From Boswellia sacra (taxonomy: Eukaryota > Streptophyta > Magnoliopsida > Sapindales > Burseraceae): a stretch of DNA of 64,000 nucleotides. Of this stretch, positions 42,155 through 54,419 are shown piece after piece (position 1 is the first letter of the stretch; every line of letters starts with the position of its first letter). The stretch lies in contig SNVD02013146.1 of the NCBI GenBank assembly GCA_013180625.2, positions 1 through 64,000 on the forward strand, given 5' to 3'. The notes beneath the pieces were generated by a model. It made no database searches. It had not been told where the DNA came from and was given only the letters and a program-made list of their open reading frames with translations. The position numbers were made by a program, and so were the translations under genes.

Positions 42155-43533
42155 AAAAAGACTCAGGCTAACATAAGCATCTTAGATTTACTTATGTCTT
42201 CTAAGAAACATCATGAGATTCTGGTAAGGACATTGGCCAGAATTCCTATTGTGATCGTATCAAGCCCTGAAGAGATGGTGTCAGCAGTAACTTTGGGCAA
42301 AGGAAGAAATGGGATCATTAGTTTATCTAATGCTAACTTACCAGCTAAAGGATGGAATCACAACAGACCATTGTTCATCGCAACAAAAATAAAGGGGAAG
42401 AAAACTTCCTATCTGATGGTGGATGATGGATCAACCATTAATTTGGTACCGTTAAAACTCCTATATAAATTCAGGATAAAAGAAAGTGAATTAAAGCCTT
42501 TATAAGTAGTCATCAGAGCTTAAAGTGAATTAAAGCCTTTATAAGTAGTCACCAGAGCCTATGATGACTCTAAAAGGAATGCGGTAGGCACATTCAAGGC
42601 CTTGGTCAAGATAGGACCTATTAAGGTGATGACAAAATTTACCGTGCTAAATATTTTGGTGACATTCGTAGAATTATTAAGAGGAGCTTGGTTTCACCCC
42701 TTAAGAGGAGTGTCATCTATTTGCACTAGGCTATCAAATTTCACTATGAAGGGGAAGTTGTAACTATCAAGGTGGAGTCATCATTAGCTGTGGCAGCAAT
42801 AAGTGTAACAAATGGTGAAATTCCATACATGGGTGACTTTTAGGTAGCTATGATAAATGAATTCAGACCTATTGTTGCTGACATCACGAAGAAACAAGGA
42901 TACATGCCAGGCACCAGACAAGGGAAAACCCACGTGGAGCTGGCAACTTTCTCTGAATTCAAAGGGAAAACTACTCAAAGAGGTCATGATTATGTCTCTT
43001 ATGAAGACTCAAAACCAACTGGGGACAAGAAGATGATCAAATTTGTAAAGGTTTCGAAACCAACATATGGGGGAGAAGTTGAGCCTTGGAACTATAATGG
43101 AGTAATCAAGCTTGGTTTTGAGATCTGTAAAGGTGTTATGAGTCAAGAACAAGTTAAAGTCAATGAACTTAATGAAGTGTTGGAGAAGCTGTGGTTGGGA
43201 AAGAATAAAAAGAAATGCAAGATGTTTGTTATGAGGACATCTTTGCCCTAGAAATGTTTGAAAACATTATGTTCACCTTAAAATTCAATACAATAAAGTC
43301 TAATTTCATTTCACAAGCATATTTGAAATTCATTCCGTACATTCATATTTTATTAGTCTTGGCACATCTAAGAACCCTAAGAACATATGTATTGCACATG
43401 ATTTGACTCTTATTAAGAGAGCAAGATTTGAAAAAATACTGAGAGAGCACGAAGAAGTCTTTGCTTGGTCCTATAATGATATGCCAAGAATTGACAGAAG
43501 CAAATCGCTAAGCACACGATTCCAACATATCCG
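42155..43533 (+). pseudogene. O2 protease and start of reverse transcriptase
   Basis: Reads KKTQANISILDLLMSSKKHHE, then LPAKGWNHNRPLFIATKIKG and the protease active site YLMVDDGSTINLVPLKLL (DDG in place of the usual D-S/T-G or DNG). After a stop come further protease pieces (AYDDSKRNAVGTF-like near 42555). 42850-43251 is open and carries a linker (QGYMPGTRQGKTHVEL). 43403-43533 gives HEEVFAWSYNDMPRID, the conserved entry to Ogre RT. The rest of pol is missing because copia element A starts at 43534. Confidence 0.78.
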
Positions 43534-45366
43534 TGTTGACCCAGGTATGGCAACCCAAGGGGGGGGGGAGGGGGGGGGGGGGGGGGGGGGGGGGTGAATT
43601 GGATTTTTATTTATCAAAACGGATTTAGAAAACTTTTCTTGAAAGATCAAAATTAGTTCACTCTTTCTTTGAAAATAAAGGTGAAGAAGATGAAATTAGA
43701 ATTTATCAAAGATGCAATCAAAAGAATAATAATGATGAACAATCACAAGTGCAAGTAAATGTAAAGAGGAAAAGGGATAGAGAGAGTGCAAACTCAATTT
43801 ACGTGGTTCGGCAAACCTTGCCTACGTCCACGGGCTCCTAGCTCCACGAGCTAAGCTTTCCACTAAGTTGTAGAAATCTTTACAACTTGCTTGATGAACA
43901 ACCTCACCAAGACTTTTTCTTCCAACTCTTGATAACACCACACCAAGAGTTCTTCTTGATGAACAACCTCACCAAGGCAACTTCCTTCAACTCTTGATAA
44001 CACCACACCAAGAGTTCTTCTTGATGAACAACCTCACCAAGGCAACTTCCTTCAACCCTTGATAACACCACACCAAGAGTTCTTCTTGATGAACAACCTC
44101 ACCAAGACAACTTCCTTCAACTCTTGATAACACACACAAGAGTTCTCTCAAGGATAACTATTATCCTTTACAATAATATCTCACTCTCACCACAATACAA
44201 GAACAAAGATAATTTTTACAACAAAAGTATAACTCTCTTCAAAGAGTAGATAAATAATATAAAAGCTCTCTAGACTTGATATTTCTCTTGCTTTTTGCTT
44301 GATAAAATACTTCTCTTGCACTACTTGAATGCATGGGAGAATGGCTCCTTTTATAGGCAAACGAGATGAACTTAATCAAGTGAAGACACCAACTCCAAAT
44401 TTTCTGCCCACCATAAAAAATGTAATTTTGTCTTCCATTTTTGTCAATGTGCTGTTTGAAATTTGAAAATCTGCAAAACATAAACGATTTGCACATTTGA
44501 ATAAGCTTTCCAACGCATTAAGAATCAAGTCATTTTGATATCTGTAGCTCAAGATATGGCCAAAAAACCATTCAGTGCTCATGTGACTTGATTTTTCTTT
44601 CTTGTGTCAGTCCACCAAATTTAATGATAATTATGTTAGCATTGCGTTTGAAATTTGAATTTATTCAAAACATGAAAGATCTGCATATTTGAATAATCTT
44701 TCCAAAACATTAAGAATCAAATTATTTGGATATCTCTATCTTAAGATATGGCTAAAATACCATTCGGTGCTCATGTGAGTTGATTTTTCTTCTTTGTGTC
44801 AGTCCACCGAATTGCATGTCAATTATGTCAGCCTTCTGTTTGAAATTTGAATTTTTTCAAAACATATGAAATGTTCTTCATTAAGTCATCTTTCCAATGC
44901 CATAAGAATCAAGTCATTTTGATTTTTCTAGCTCAAGATATGTCCAAAGGAGTATTCAGTACTCATGTCAGCTGCTTCCATTTGTCTTTCAACTTGCATG
45001 ATGATTTGGACAACCTTGCACTTGAAATTTGAATTTCATTAAAACATATGAAATGTTATAAATTGAGCAAGCTTTCCAAAGGCTTAAGAATCATGTCATT
45101 TAGATATTTGTAGAGATATATATGACCAATTGATTGGACATTGCTCATATGTCACATTCCTTGAGTCAATCCTTGTTCTTAAACTTTGGTGCCTTTAACA
45201 TGTAGTCTTCTCCTTAGCTTCAACACTTCATTTTAATAAGCCTCTTCTTGATTTTAAAATTATTTCAATGATCTTACTCTTGCACATAAATAAACATGTT
45301 AGTAAATCTCAATTAATCAATGTGTATTGTTATCATCAAAATTATCATGTAGCCTTAGGGCTAACA
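43534..45366 (-). mobile_element. A 3' LTR (1833 bp)
   Basis: TG...CA termini (TGTTAGCCCTAAGG at 45366, GGGTCAACA at 43534). Four copies of the 65-bp minisatellite at about 43885-44150. Near the U5 end a G-run has expanded to 10 G, one A and 25 G (43559-43594), where other copies have about seven. Confidence 0.88.
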
Positions 45367-45380
45367 ATCTCTCCCTTTTT
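45367..45380 (-). other. Polypurine tract of element A
   Basis: On the minus strand aaaaagggagagat lies directly before the 3' LTR start. Element B has the better-preserved aaaaagggggagat at 56229-56242. Confidence 0.75.
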
Positions 45381-45593
45381 GATGATGACAAACCATTGAT
45401 TGCTTTAAAATATAATCTAAAATTAAGAATGAAAATAAAATCAACAATAAGCAAAAAGAATGGCACTTGTTATGAATATAAGCAATCCAACTATTTCTCC
45501 CCCTTTTGTTATCATCAAAAAATTAATCAAATTAACTACTCCCCCTAAATATATTCTCCCCCTTAACATATGCTATCAAATATTAAAGAAAAA

Positions 45594-47162
45594 TTAAGAC
45601 ATATCCAACATGCCTAATTCTCTTCTAATTATGCAAAATCTATCTTGACTAAGGGGTTTAGTAAATATATCGGCTAATTGTTTATCGGTGGGAACAAATT
45701 CTAAAGAAATATTACCTTTTTGCACATGATCTCTAATAAAATGATGTCTAATCTCTATATGCTTAGTCCTAGAGTGTTGTATTGGATTTTTTGAAATGTT
45801 GATGGCACTTGTATTGTCACATTTGATGGGAATATGATCAAATACCACACCATAATCTTTTAAAATTTGTTTCATCCAAAGAGATTGTGCACAACAACTT
45901 CCTACTGCAATTTGATAAGGCAACAGAATTTTATTTTCTACTGAACCATGAGACTAATGCATGTCCTAGAAAATGGCAAGAGCCACTAGTGCTCTTTCTA
46001 TCAAGAAGACTTCCAGCAAAGTCCGCATCCGAATAACTAATTAGATCAAAATTATCACACTTAGGATACCAAAGACCTAGATTTATGGTTCCAAGAAGAT
46101 ATCTAAATATCCTTTTGACAGCTTTAAGGTGAGATTCCTTTGGACAAGATTGAAATCTAGCACACATACACACACTAAACATAATATCAGGTCTACTAGC
46201 AGTTAAATACAAAAGAGAGCCAATCATACCTCGATATTTTGTTACCTCAACATCTTTTCCTTTCTCATCTTTGTCAAGCTTGGTTAATGTACCCATAGGT
46301 GTGTTATATGTCCTTGAATTATCCATGCCAAACTTCTTGAGAAGATCTCTTGTGTATTTAGCTTGATTAATGAAGATCCATCTATTGATTGCTTGATTTG
46401 AAGTCCAAGGAAGAAATTTAATTCTTCCATTAAGCTCATTTCAAATTCTTGTTGCATGCACTTGGAAAATTCCTCACACATAGAGACATTAGTAGCACCA
46501 AATATAATATCATCAACATAGATTTGAACAATTAATAAATAATCATTTTTTGTTTTAACAAAAAGAGTAGTATCAACTTTTTTCATTTCGAAACCATTAT
46601 CAATGAGAATTTTGCTCAATCTATCATACCATGCTCTTGGAGCTTGTTTCAAGCCATAAAGTGCTTTTTTGAGTTTGAAAACATGGTTTGGAAAATCATG
46701 ATTTTGAAAACCAAGAGGTTGCTCTACATATACTTCCTCCATAATGTAACCATTTAAAAATGCACTTTTGACATCCATTTGATATAATGTACAATTTTTA
46801 TAACATGCAAATGCATACAACATTCTAATTGATTATAATCTAGCAACCAGTGCAAAAGTTTCCTCATAATCAATACCTTCTTCTTGATTGTATCCTTGAG
46901 CAACAAGTCTAGCTTTGTTTCTAATAATGGTGCCATTTTCATCTACTTTATTTTTAAAAATCCATTTAGTGCCTATAATAGAATGATTTTTGGGTCTAAG
47001 GACTAATTCCCAAACTTGATTTCTTTCAAATTGGTTCAATTCTTCTTGCATAGCCAAAATCCAACTTTCGTCATTTTCGGCTTCTTTAAAATATTTTGGT
47101 TCAAATTGAGAGACAAAAGCAAAATGATTACAAAAGTTCTTAAAAGAAGATCTAGTTTTCAT
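45594..47162 (-). pseudogene. A reverse transcriptase and RNase H
   Basis: RT pieces: [54 protein letters not shown] and [13 protein letters not shown] (first catalytic Asp region). [19 protein letters not shown] and the catalytic box YVDDIIFGATN follow. RNase H: GSLLYLTASRPDIMF, YSDADFAGSLLDRKSTSG, CDNTSAINISKNP, HIEIRHHFIRDHV and QLADIFTKPL. Frame changes near 46830, 46320 and 45925 break it into four pieces. It acts in the cytoplasmic particle to copy the element's RNA from an initiator-Met tRNA primer. Confidence 0.88.
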
Positions 47163-48065
47163 ACCTTGTGATGGTTCATCAATAATGAGATCTTTAGGGT
47201 GAGCTTTTGCATACCTCCATTCCTTTGATAATTCTTGGGAAGAATCATTTACTTCTCAAGCTTTTCTTGTTGAAGTTGTAATTCATCTTGGCTCTTTTCA
47301 TCAAGCCTTGATTCCTTGATTTGCCTTTCTACCTCAACAATATCATCATCTAAATTCTTTGAAGCAATAACATTAGTTTCATCAAATTCAACATGCATAG
47401 ATTCTTCAATAGTAAGAGTCTTTTTGTTAAAAACTCTATATGCTTTACTATGGTTCGAGTAGCCAACAAAAAATCTAACATCGGCTTTTGCATCAAATTT
47501 TTCAAGGTTATCCTTGGTGTTTAAAATAAAACATTTACATCCAAAAACTTTAAAAAATCCAATGTTGGGCTTTCTTCCTTTCCAAAGTTCATAAGGAATT
47601 TTCTTTATTAAAGCTCTAAGATGGACTCTATTGATTATAAAGCATGCGGTATTAACAGCTTCGGCCCAAAAATATTTTGGCAAATTATTTTTAAGTAACA
47701 TGGTCCTAGCCATTTCTCGGATAGTCCTATTTTTCCTCTCAACAACACTATTTTGTTGTGGAGTTCTAGGTGAGGAAAAATTATGTTCAAAACTATTTTC
47801 ATCACAAAGATTTTCGAATGCAACATTGTCTACTTCACCACTATGATCACTCCTAATGGACACAATAGAATACCCTTTTTGATTTGGACTCTTTTTGCAA
47901 ATTTTAAAAAAGCTTGTATGGCCTAATTTTTAGTTTTCAAGAATAATACCCAAGTGAATCTTGAATAATCATCCACAATAACAAAAACATAACACTTTCC
48001 ACCAAAGCTTTGAGTTCTTGATGGTCCAAATAAATCCAAATGAAGTAATTGTAGAGGTTTATTTG
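47163..48065 (-). pseudogene. A integrase
   Basis: Core and C-terminal part: the second catalytic Asp lies in IRSDHSGEVDN and the Glu in QQNSVVERKNRT (SVVE instead of the usual GVVE). These are followed by YFWAEAVNTACFIINRV, KVFGCKCFILN and KKTLTIEESMHVEFDE. The N-terminal part with the first Asp (LDLFGPSRTQS) is read near 48040-47960 in another frame. A frameshift near 47930 separates the two. Confidence 0.85.
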
Positions 48066-48620
48066 TTAAATAAATTTCTTATGTTTAAAAGAAGTTCTCA
48101 CTTGTTTTCCAAATCGACAAGCATCATAAATCTTATCCTTTTCAAATTTTATTTTTGGAAGACCATCAACTAAATCATTTTTAGAATTTTTTGAAATTGT
48201 GTTCATGCTAGCATGACCTAACCTTCTATGCCATAACCAAGCATCATGATTAACAATGAAACAATTTGCTACATGATCATTAACATCAATATCAATTGTA
48301 TAAATGTTACCACATCTATTACCAACAAATAATGTCTTGTTGTTACTAACATCCTTAATCACACATCTATTAGGCTCAAAAGCAACAAAATGCCCCTTAT
48401 CACACAATTGACTAATGCTAATCAAATCATGTTTCAAACCATGAACAAGCAAAACATCTTTAATAATAGGTGAAGAAGGGTTACCAATATCACCATGTCC
48501 GATTACCCTTCCTTTGGCATCATCACCGAAGGTCACATATCATTCTTTCTTCATGATTAATCTTGAGAATTTGGAGGCATCTCCAATCATATGCCTTGAG
48601 CATCCACTAAGTACCACTTG
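48066..48620 (-). pseudogene. A protease and GAG-pre-integrase zinc domain
   Basis: On the minus strand the frame opens in the flap region (VTFGDDAKGRVIGHGDIG) and continues through VLLVHGLKHDLISISQLCDKG to LWHRRLGHASMNTIS and CRFGKQVRTSF, the HHCC domain before integrase. One cysteine of the finger (CDAC) is read as YDAC. The protease active-site block (YLDSGCSRHM type) lies just upstream near 48600 in another frame. Confidence 0.82.
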
Positions 48621-49371
48621 TGTTTGCCACTCTTTTGTCTCTACAATCAACATTCAAGGAGTAACATTTTGGTACCCAAAAGTTCTTGGGTCCTTGGGGG
48701 CTAGTTATGGTACTTTTTAGAACCCATATTTGTTTCAAATTAGGATTTCTCTTAATATAACAAGAATGCCCTTTGTGTCCTTTTCTTCCACAATAAGTAC
48801 ATGAATGATTAGGATTATTCCTAGAAGATGCATGGGCAAAATAATTTTTTAAATACTTTTGATTTTTATGAGTTTTATATCCTAAACCTCTTTTATCAAA
48901 AACACATCTTTGGTTTTGTAACATAGAATTCAAATTTTTTGTGCTTTTTGTAAAACTATCAACAATATTTCTTAAGTCATTATTTTTCTTTTTCAAAATA
49001 GCATTTTGTTTCTCTAATTTATCAAAATCCTTTTGTTTTAAAATCTCATTTTCAGTTTTTAAAAAATATATTTGACTTTCCAAACTTTCAAAATCTTTTT
49101 GCTTTAAAATTTCATTTTCATTTTCTAAAGCTTCATTTATTTCTAACAACTCTTCTAATTGAGATAACATGATTTTTGACTTCTTTTTGAAAGCATTGAT
49201 TTTTGAATTTTGTTTATCAACTTGCACATGTAAATTTTGAAATGCTTCAAGTAATTCATCATATGAAAGTTTAGGATCATAGTTTAGAATACTTACCTCA
49301 TCTTCACTTAAAGCCATGAAGCACATGTTTGCCACTTCGCAATCTTCTTCTTCGGTGGAGCTAGCTTCACT
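48621..49371 (-). pseudogene. A gag C-terminal part, cut by element B
   Basis: Reads SSTEEEDCEVANMCFMALSE at 49371 downward, a long coiled-coil (repeated ENEILKQKDFESLE-type heptads), then a second CCHC knuckle CTYCGRKGHKGHSCY near 48780. The preceding half of gag, including the first knuckle, lies on the other side of element B at 58053-59026. Confidence 0.85.
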
Positions 49372-51178
49372 TGTTAGCCCTAAGGCTACATGATAATTTT
49401 GATGATAACAATACACATTGATTAATTGAGATTTACTAACATGTTTATTTATGTGCAAGAGTAAGATCATTGAAATAATTTTAAAATCAAGAAGAGGCTT
49501 ATTAAAATGAAGTGTTGAAGCTAAGGAGAAGACTACATGTTAAAGGCACAAAAGTTTAAGAACAAGGATTGACTCAAGGAATGTGACACATGAGCAATGT
49601 TCAATCAATTGGTCATATATATCTCTACAAATATCCAAATGATGTGATTCTTGAGCCTTTGAAAGCTTACTCAATTTATAACATTTCATATGTTTTAATG
49701 AAATTCAAATTTCAAGTGCAAGATTGTCCAAATCATCATGCAAGTTGAAAGACAAATGGAAGCAGCTGACATGAGCACCGAAAACTCCTTTGGACATATC
49801 TTGAGCTAGAAAAATCAAAATGACTTGATTCTTACGGCATTAAAAATATGACTTAATGAAGAACATTTCATATGTTTTGAAGAAATTCAAATTTCAAATG
49901 GAAGGCTGACATAATTGACATGCAATTCGGTGGATTGACACAGAGAAGAAAAATCAACTCACATGAGCACCGAATGGTGTTTTGGCCATATCTTAAGATA
50001 GAGATATCCAAATGCTTTGATTCTTAATGTTTTGGAAAGATTATTCAAATATCAGATCTTTCATGTTTTGAAGAAATTCAAATTTCAAACAGAATGCTGA
50101 CATAATTATCATTCAATTTGGTGGACTGACACAAGAAAGAAAAATCAAGTCACATGATCACCGAATGGTGTTTTGGCCATATCTTGAGCTACAGATATCC
50201 AAATGACTTGGTTCTTGATGCGTTGGAAAGCTTATTCAAATTGCAGATCTTTTATGTTTTACAGATTTTCAAATTTCAAACGTAACATTGACAAAAATGG
50301 CAGACAAGATTACGGTTTTTATGGTGGGCAGAAAATTTGGAGATGGTGTCTTCACTTGATTTAGTTCATCTCATTTGCCTATAAAAGGAGCCATTCTCCC
50401 ATGCATTCAATAAGTGCAAGAGAAGCATTTTATCAAGCAAAAAGCAAGAGAAATATCAAGTCTAGAGAGCTTTTATATTATTTATCTACTCCTTGAAGAG
50501 AGTTATACTTTTGTTGCAAAAATTATCTTTGTTCTTGTATTGTGGTGAGAGTGAGATATTATTGTAAAGGATAATAGTTATCCTTGAGAGAACTCTTGTT
50601 GTTTGTTATCAAGAGTTGAGGAAAGTTGCCTTGGTGAGGTTGTTCATCAAGAAGAACTCTTGGTGTGGTGTTATCAAGGGTTGAAGGAAGTTGCCTTGGT
50701 GGGGTTGTTCATCAAGAAGAACTCTTGGTGTGGTGTTATCAAGAGTTGAAGGAAGTTGCCTTGGTGAGGTTGTTCATCAAGAAGAACTCTTGGTGTGGGG
50801 TTATCAAGAGTTGGAAGAAAAAGTCTTGGTGAGGTTGTTCATCAAGCAAGTTGTAAAGATTCTACAGCTTAGTGGAAAGCTTAGCTCGTGGAGCTAGGAG
50901 CCCGTGGACGTAGGCAAGGTTTGCCGAACCACGTAAATTGAGTTTGCACTCTCTCTATCCCTTTCCTCTTTACATTTACTTGCACTTGTGATTGTTCATC
51001 ATTATTATTTTTTTGATTGCATCTTTGATAAATTCTAATTTCATCTTCTTCACCTTTATTCTCAAAGAAAGAGTGAACTAATTTTGATCTTTCAAGAAAA
51101 TTTTTCTAAATCCGTTTTGATAAATAAAAACCCAATTTCACCCCCCCTCTTGGGTGCCATCCTATACTATGGTCAACA
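49372..51178 (+). mobile_element. B 5' LTR (1807 bp)
   Basis: Begins TGTTAGCCCTAAGG, ends ACTATGGTCAACA. Four units of the 65-bp minisatellite at 50630-50840. It differs from the 3' LTR by scattered substitutions and small indels (for example the end, ctatactatgg versus accaggg), so the insertion is not recent. Confidence 0.9.
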
Positions 51179-51179
51179 A

Positions 51180-51196
51180 TGTTATCTAGCAAGGTT
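51180..51196 (+). other. B primer-binding site, degraded
   Basis: Element A has agtggtatcagagcaagg at this position (initiator-Met tRNA type). B reads tgttatctagcaagg, retaining only part of it. Reverse transcription from this copy's own RNA would be impaired. Confidence 0.6.
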
Positions 51197-51231
51197 GCTC
51201 AATTTTTTTAATCTTAATCGATTTTTGAGCT

Positions 51232-52970
51232 ATGGCAACTTTTAATTCAACTTCATATGTTGAGGGACTTTCTATCTCTAGACCTCCATTTTTTAATGGA
51301 AGTGATTACGCTTATTGGAAAACTAGAATGAGTATTTTCTTGAAATCTTTTGATTATGATTTGTGGTCTATTGTTTTGGAAGGACCTTTTGTTCCTACCA
51401 AAATTGAAATGGGGAATGCATGCTTAAAGAACCTAAAGAGTTTAGTGAAGATGATAAAAAGAAATTGAGTTTGAATGCTAAAGCTATGAATGTGTTATAT
51501 TGTGCTCTAGATAAAAATGAGTTTAATAGAATATCTACTTGTTCTATGGCACAAGAAATATGGCACACACTTGAAGTAACTCATAAAGGAACTAGTCAAG
51601 TTAAAGAATCCAAGATTAGTATGCTAGTTCATAGTTATGAGCTTTTTAAGATAAAATCGGATGAATCATTTTCTGAAACGTTTACTAGATTTACGGATAT
51701 TGTCAATGGTTTGAAATCTCTTGGTAAATCTTATTCTAATGTTGAAATGGTAAGAAAGATTCTTAGGTGTCTACCAAAATCTTGGGAGCCAAAGGTGACG
51801 GCAATTCAAGAAGCAAAGGACTTCACCAAACTACCATTAGAAGAACTTATGGGTTCTCTCATGACTCATGAAATCACCTTGAAGGAGAATGAAGAAGATT
51901 TCAAGAAAAAGAAAAATATCGCTTTCAAATCTTCAACAAAAGAAGATGATGAGTCCAACGATGAAGGAGACGATGAAGATCTTGCATTCATCACAAGAAA
52001 GCTAAAAAGGATGATTAGAAGAAACCAAAGATTCAAGAAGAATTCTAGAAGGGAGTACAAGGGCAAAGCTCAAAGCGAGATAAGAAAAATGATCAAGTCA
52101 TTTGCTATGAGTGCAAGAAACCGGGACATGTAAAGATGGATTGTCCTTACTTCAAGAGTCAAAACAAGAAATCCAAAGCAATGAAAGCCACAAATTGGGA
52201 TGATCGTGAAGCTAGCTCCACCGAAGAAGAAGAGTGCAAAGTGGCAAACATGTGCTTCAGGCTTTAGTGAAGTATGAGGTAGTATTCTAAACTATGATCC
52301 TAAACTTTCATATGATGAACTACTTGAAGCATTCCAAAATTTACATGTGCAAGTTGATAAGCAAAATTCAAAAATTAATACTTTCAAAAAGAAGTCAAAA
52401 ATCATGTTATCTCAATTAGAAGAGGTGGTTGAAATAAATGAAGCTTTAGAAAATGAAAATGAAATTTTAAAGCAAAAAGATTTTGAAAGTTTGGAAAGTC
52501 AAATACATTTATTAAAAATTGAAAATGACATTTTAAAACAAAAGAATTTTGATAAATTGTAGAAACAAAATGCTATTTTGAAAAAGGAAAATAATGACTT
52601 AAGAAATATTGTTGATAGTTTTACAAAAAGCACAAAAAATTTGAATTCTATGTTACAAAACCAAAGGTGTGTTTTTTATAAAAGAGGTTTAGGATATAAA
52701 ACTCATAAAAATCAAAAGTATTTTAAAAACTATTTTGTTCATGCATCTTCTAGGAATAATCCTAATCATTCTTGTACTTATTGTGGAAGAAAAGGACACA
52801 AAGTGCATTCTTGCTATATTAAGAGAAATCCTAATTTGAAACAAATATGGGTTCCAAAAAGTACCAAAACTAAACCCCAAGGACCCAAGAACTTTTGGGT
52901 ACCAAAAAGTTACTCCTTGAATGTTGATTGTAGAGACAAAGGAGTGGCAAACACAAGTGGTACTTAGATA
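51232..52970 (+). pseudogene. B gag
   Basis: Starts ATG at 51232 with PPFFNGSDYAYWKTRMSIFL, typical of copia gag. A frameshift near 51420 leads to EDDKKKLSLNAKAMNVLYCAL, ISMLVHSYELFKIKSDES, ILRCLPKSWEPKVTAIQEAK and LPLEELMGSLMTHEITLK. The first CCHC knuckle (CYECKKPGHVKMDCPYF near 52105-52150) is in a shifted frame. After another break come the coiled-coil region (52347-52562, with a TAG near 52560) and the second knuckle CTYCGRKGHKVHSCY near 52775. The large size with two knuckles and a coiled coil is typical of SIRE-like gag. Confidence 0.87.
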
Positions 52971-53530
52971 GTGGATGCTCAAGGCATATGACCGGAGATG
53001 CCTCCAAGTTCTCAAGATTAATCATGAATAAAGGAGGATATGTGACATTCGGTGATAATGCCAAAGGAAGGGTAATGGGACATGGTGATATTGGTAACCC
53101 TTCTTCACCTATTATTAAAGATGTTTTGCTTGTTCATGGTTTAAAACATGATTTGATTAGCATTAGTCAATTGTGTGATAAGGGATATTTTGTTACTTTT
53201 GAGCCTAATAGATGTGTGATTAAGGATGTTAGTAACAATAAGACATTATTTGTTGGTAATAGATGTGGTAATATTTATACAATTGATATTGATGTTAATG
53301 ATCATGTAGAAAATTGTTTCATTGTTAATCATGATGCTTGGTTATGGCATAGAAGATTAGGTCATGCTAGCATGGACACAATTTCAAAAATTTCTAAAAT
53401 TGATTTAGTTGATGGTCTTCCAAAAATAAAATTTGAAAAGGATAAGATTTGTGATGCTTGTCAATTTGGAAAACAAGTGAGAACTTCTTTTAACAAAAGA
53501 AATTTATTTCAACAAATAAACCTCTACAAT
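52960..53530 (+). pseudogene. B protease and GAG-pre-integrase domain
   Basis: The active site YLDSGCSRHMTGD is read at about 52963-53000, one frame off from the end of gag. Downstream: VTFGDNAKGRVMGHGDIG, LKHDLISISQLCDKGY, LWHRRLGHASMDTI and ICDACQFGKQVRTSF with the zinc ligands complete. Confidence 0.87.
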
Positions 53531-54419
53531 TACTTCATTTGGATTTATTTGGACCATCAAGAACTCAAAGTCTTGGTGGAAAGTATTATGTTTTTGTTAT
53601 TGTGGATGATTATTCAAGATTCACTTGGGTATTATTCTTGAAAACTAAAAATGAGGCCATACAAGCTTTTTCAAAATTTGCAAAAAGAGTCCAAAATCAA
53701 AAAGGGTATTCTATTGTGTCCATTAGGAGTGATCATGGTGGTGAAGTAGACAATGTTGCATTTGAAAATCTTTGTGATGAAAATGGTTTTGAGCATAATT
53801 TTTCCTCACCTAGAACTCCACAACAAAATGGTGTTGTTGAGAGGAAAAATAGGACTATCCAAGAAATGGCTAGGACCATGTTACTTGAAAATAATTTGCC
53901 AAAATATTTTTGGGCCGAAGCCGTTAATACTGCATGCTTTATAATCAATAGAGTCCATATTAGAGCTTTAATAAAGAAAACTCCTTATAACTTTGGAAAG
54001 GAAGAAAACCCAACATTGGATTTTTTAAAGTTTTTGGATGTAAGTGTTTTATTTTAAACACCAAGGATAACCTTGGAAAATTTGATGCAAAAGCCGATGT
54101 TGGAATTTTTGTTGGCTACTCCAACCATAGTAAAGCATATAGAGTTTTTAACAAAAAGACTCTTACTATTGAAGAATCTATGCATGTTGAATTTGATGAA
54201 ACTAATGTTATTTCTTCAAAGAATTTAGATGATGATATTGTTGAGGTAGAAAGGCAAATCAAGGAATCAAGGCTTGATGAAAAGAGCCAAGATGAATTAC
54301 AACTTCAACAAGAAAAGCTTGAGGAAGTAAATGATTCTTCCCAAGAATTACAAAGGAATGGAGGTATGCAAAAGCTCACCCTAAAGATCTCATTATTGGT
54401 GAACCATCACAAGGTATGA
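53531..54419 (+). pseudogene. B integrase
   Basis: Starts with LDLFGPSRTQSLGGKYYVF (first catalytic Asp), then IVDDYSRFTWV, IRSDHGGEVDN (second Asp) and QQNGVVERKNRT (Glu). YFWAEAVNTACF follows; a frameshift near 54000 leads to the C-terminal KAYRVFNKKTL and SMHVEFDETNV parts. The triad is complete in this copy. Confidence 0.87.
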
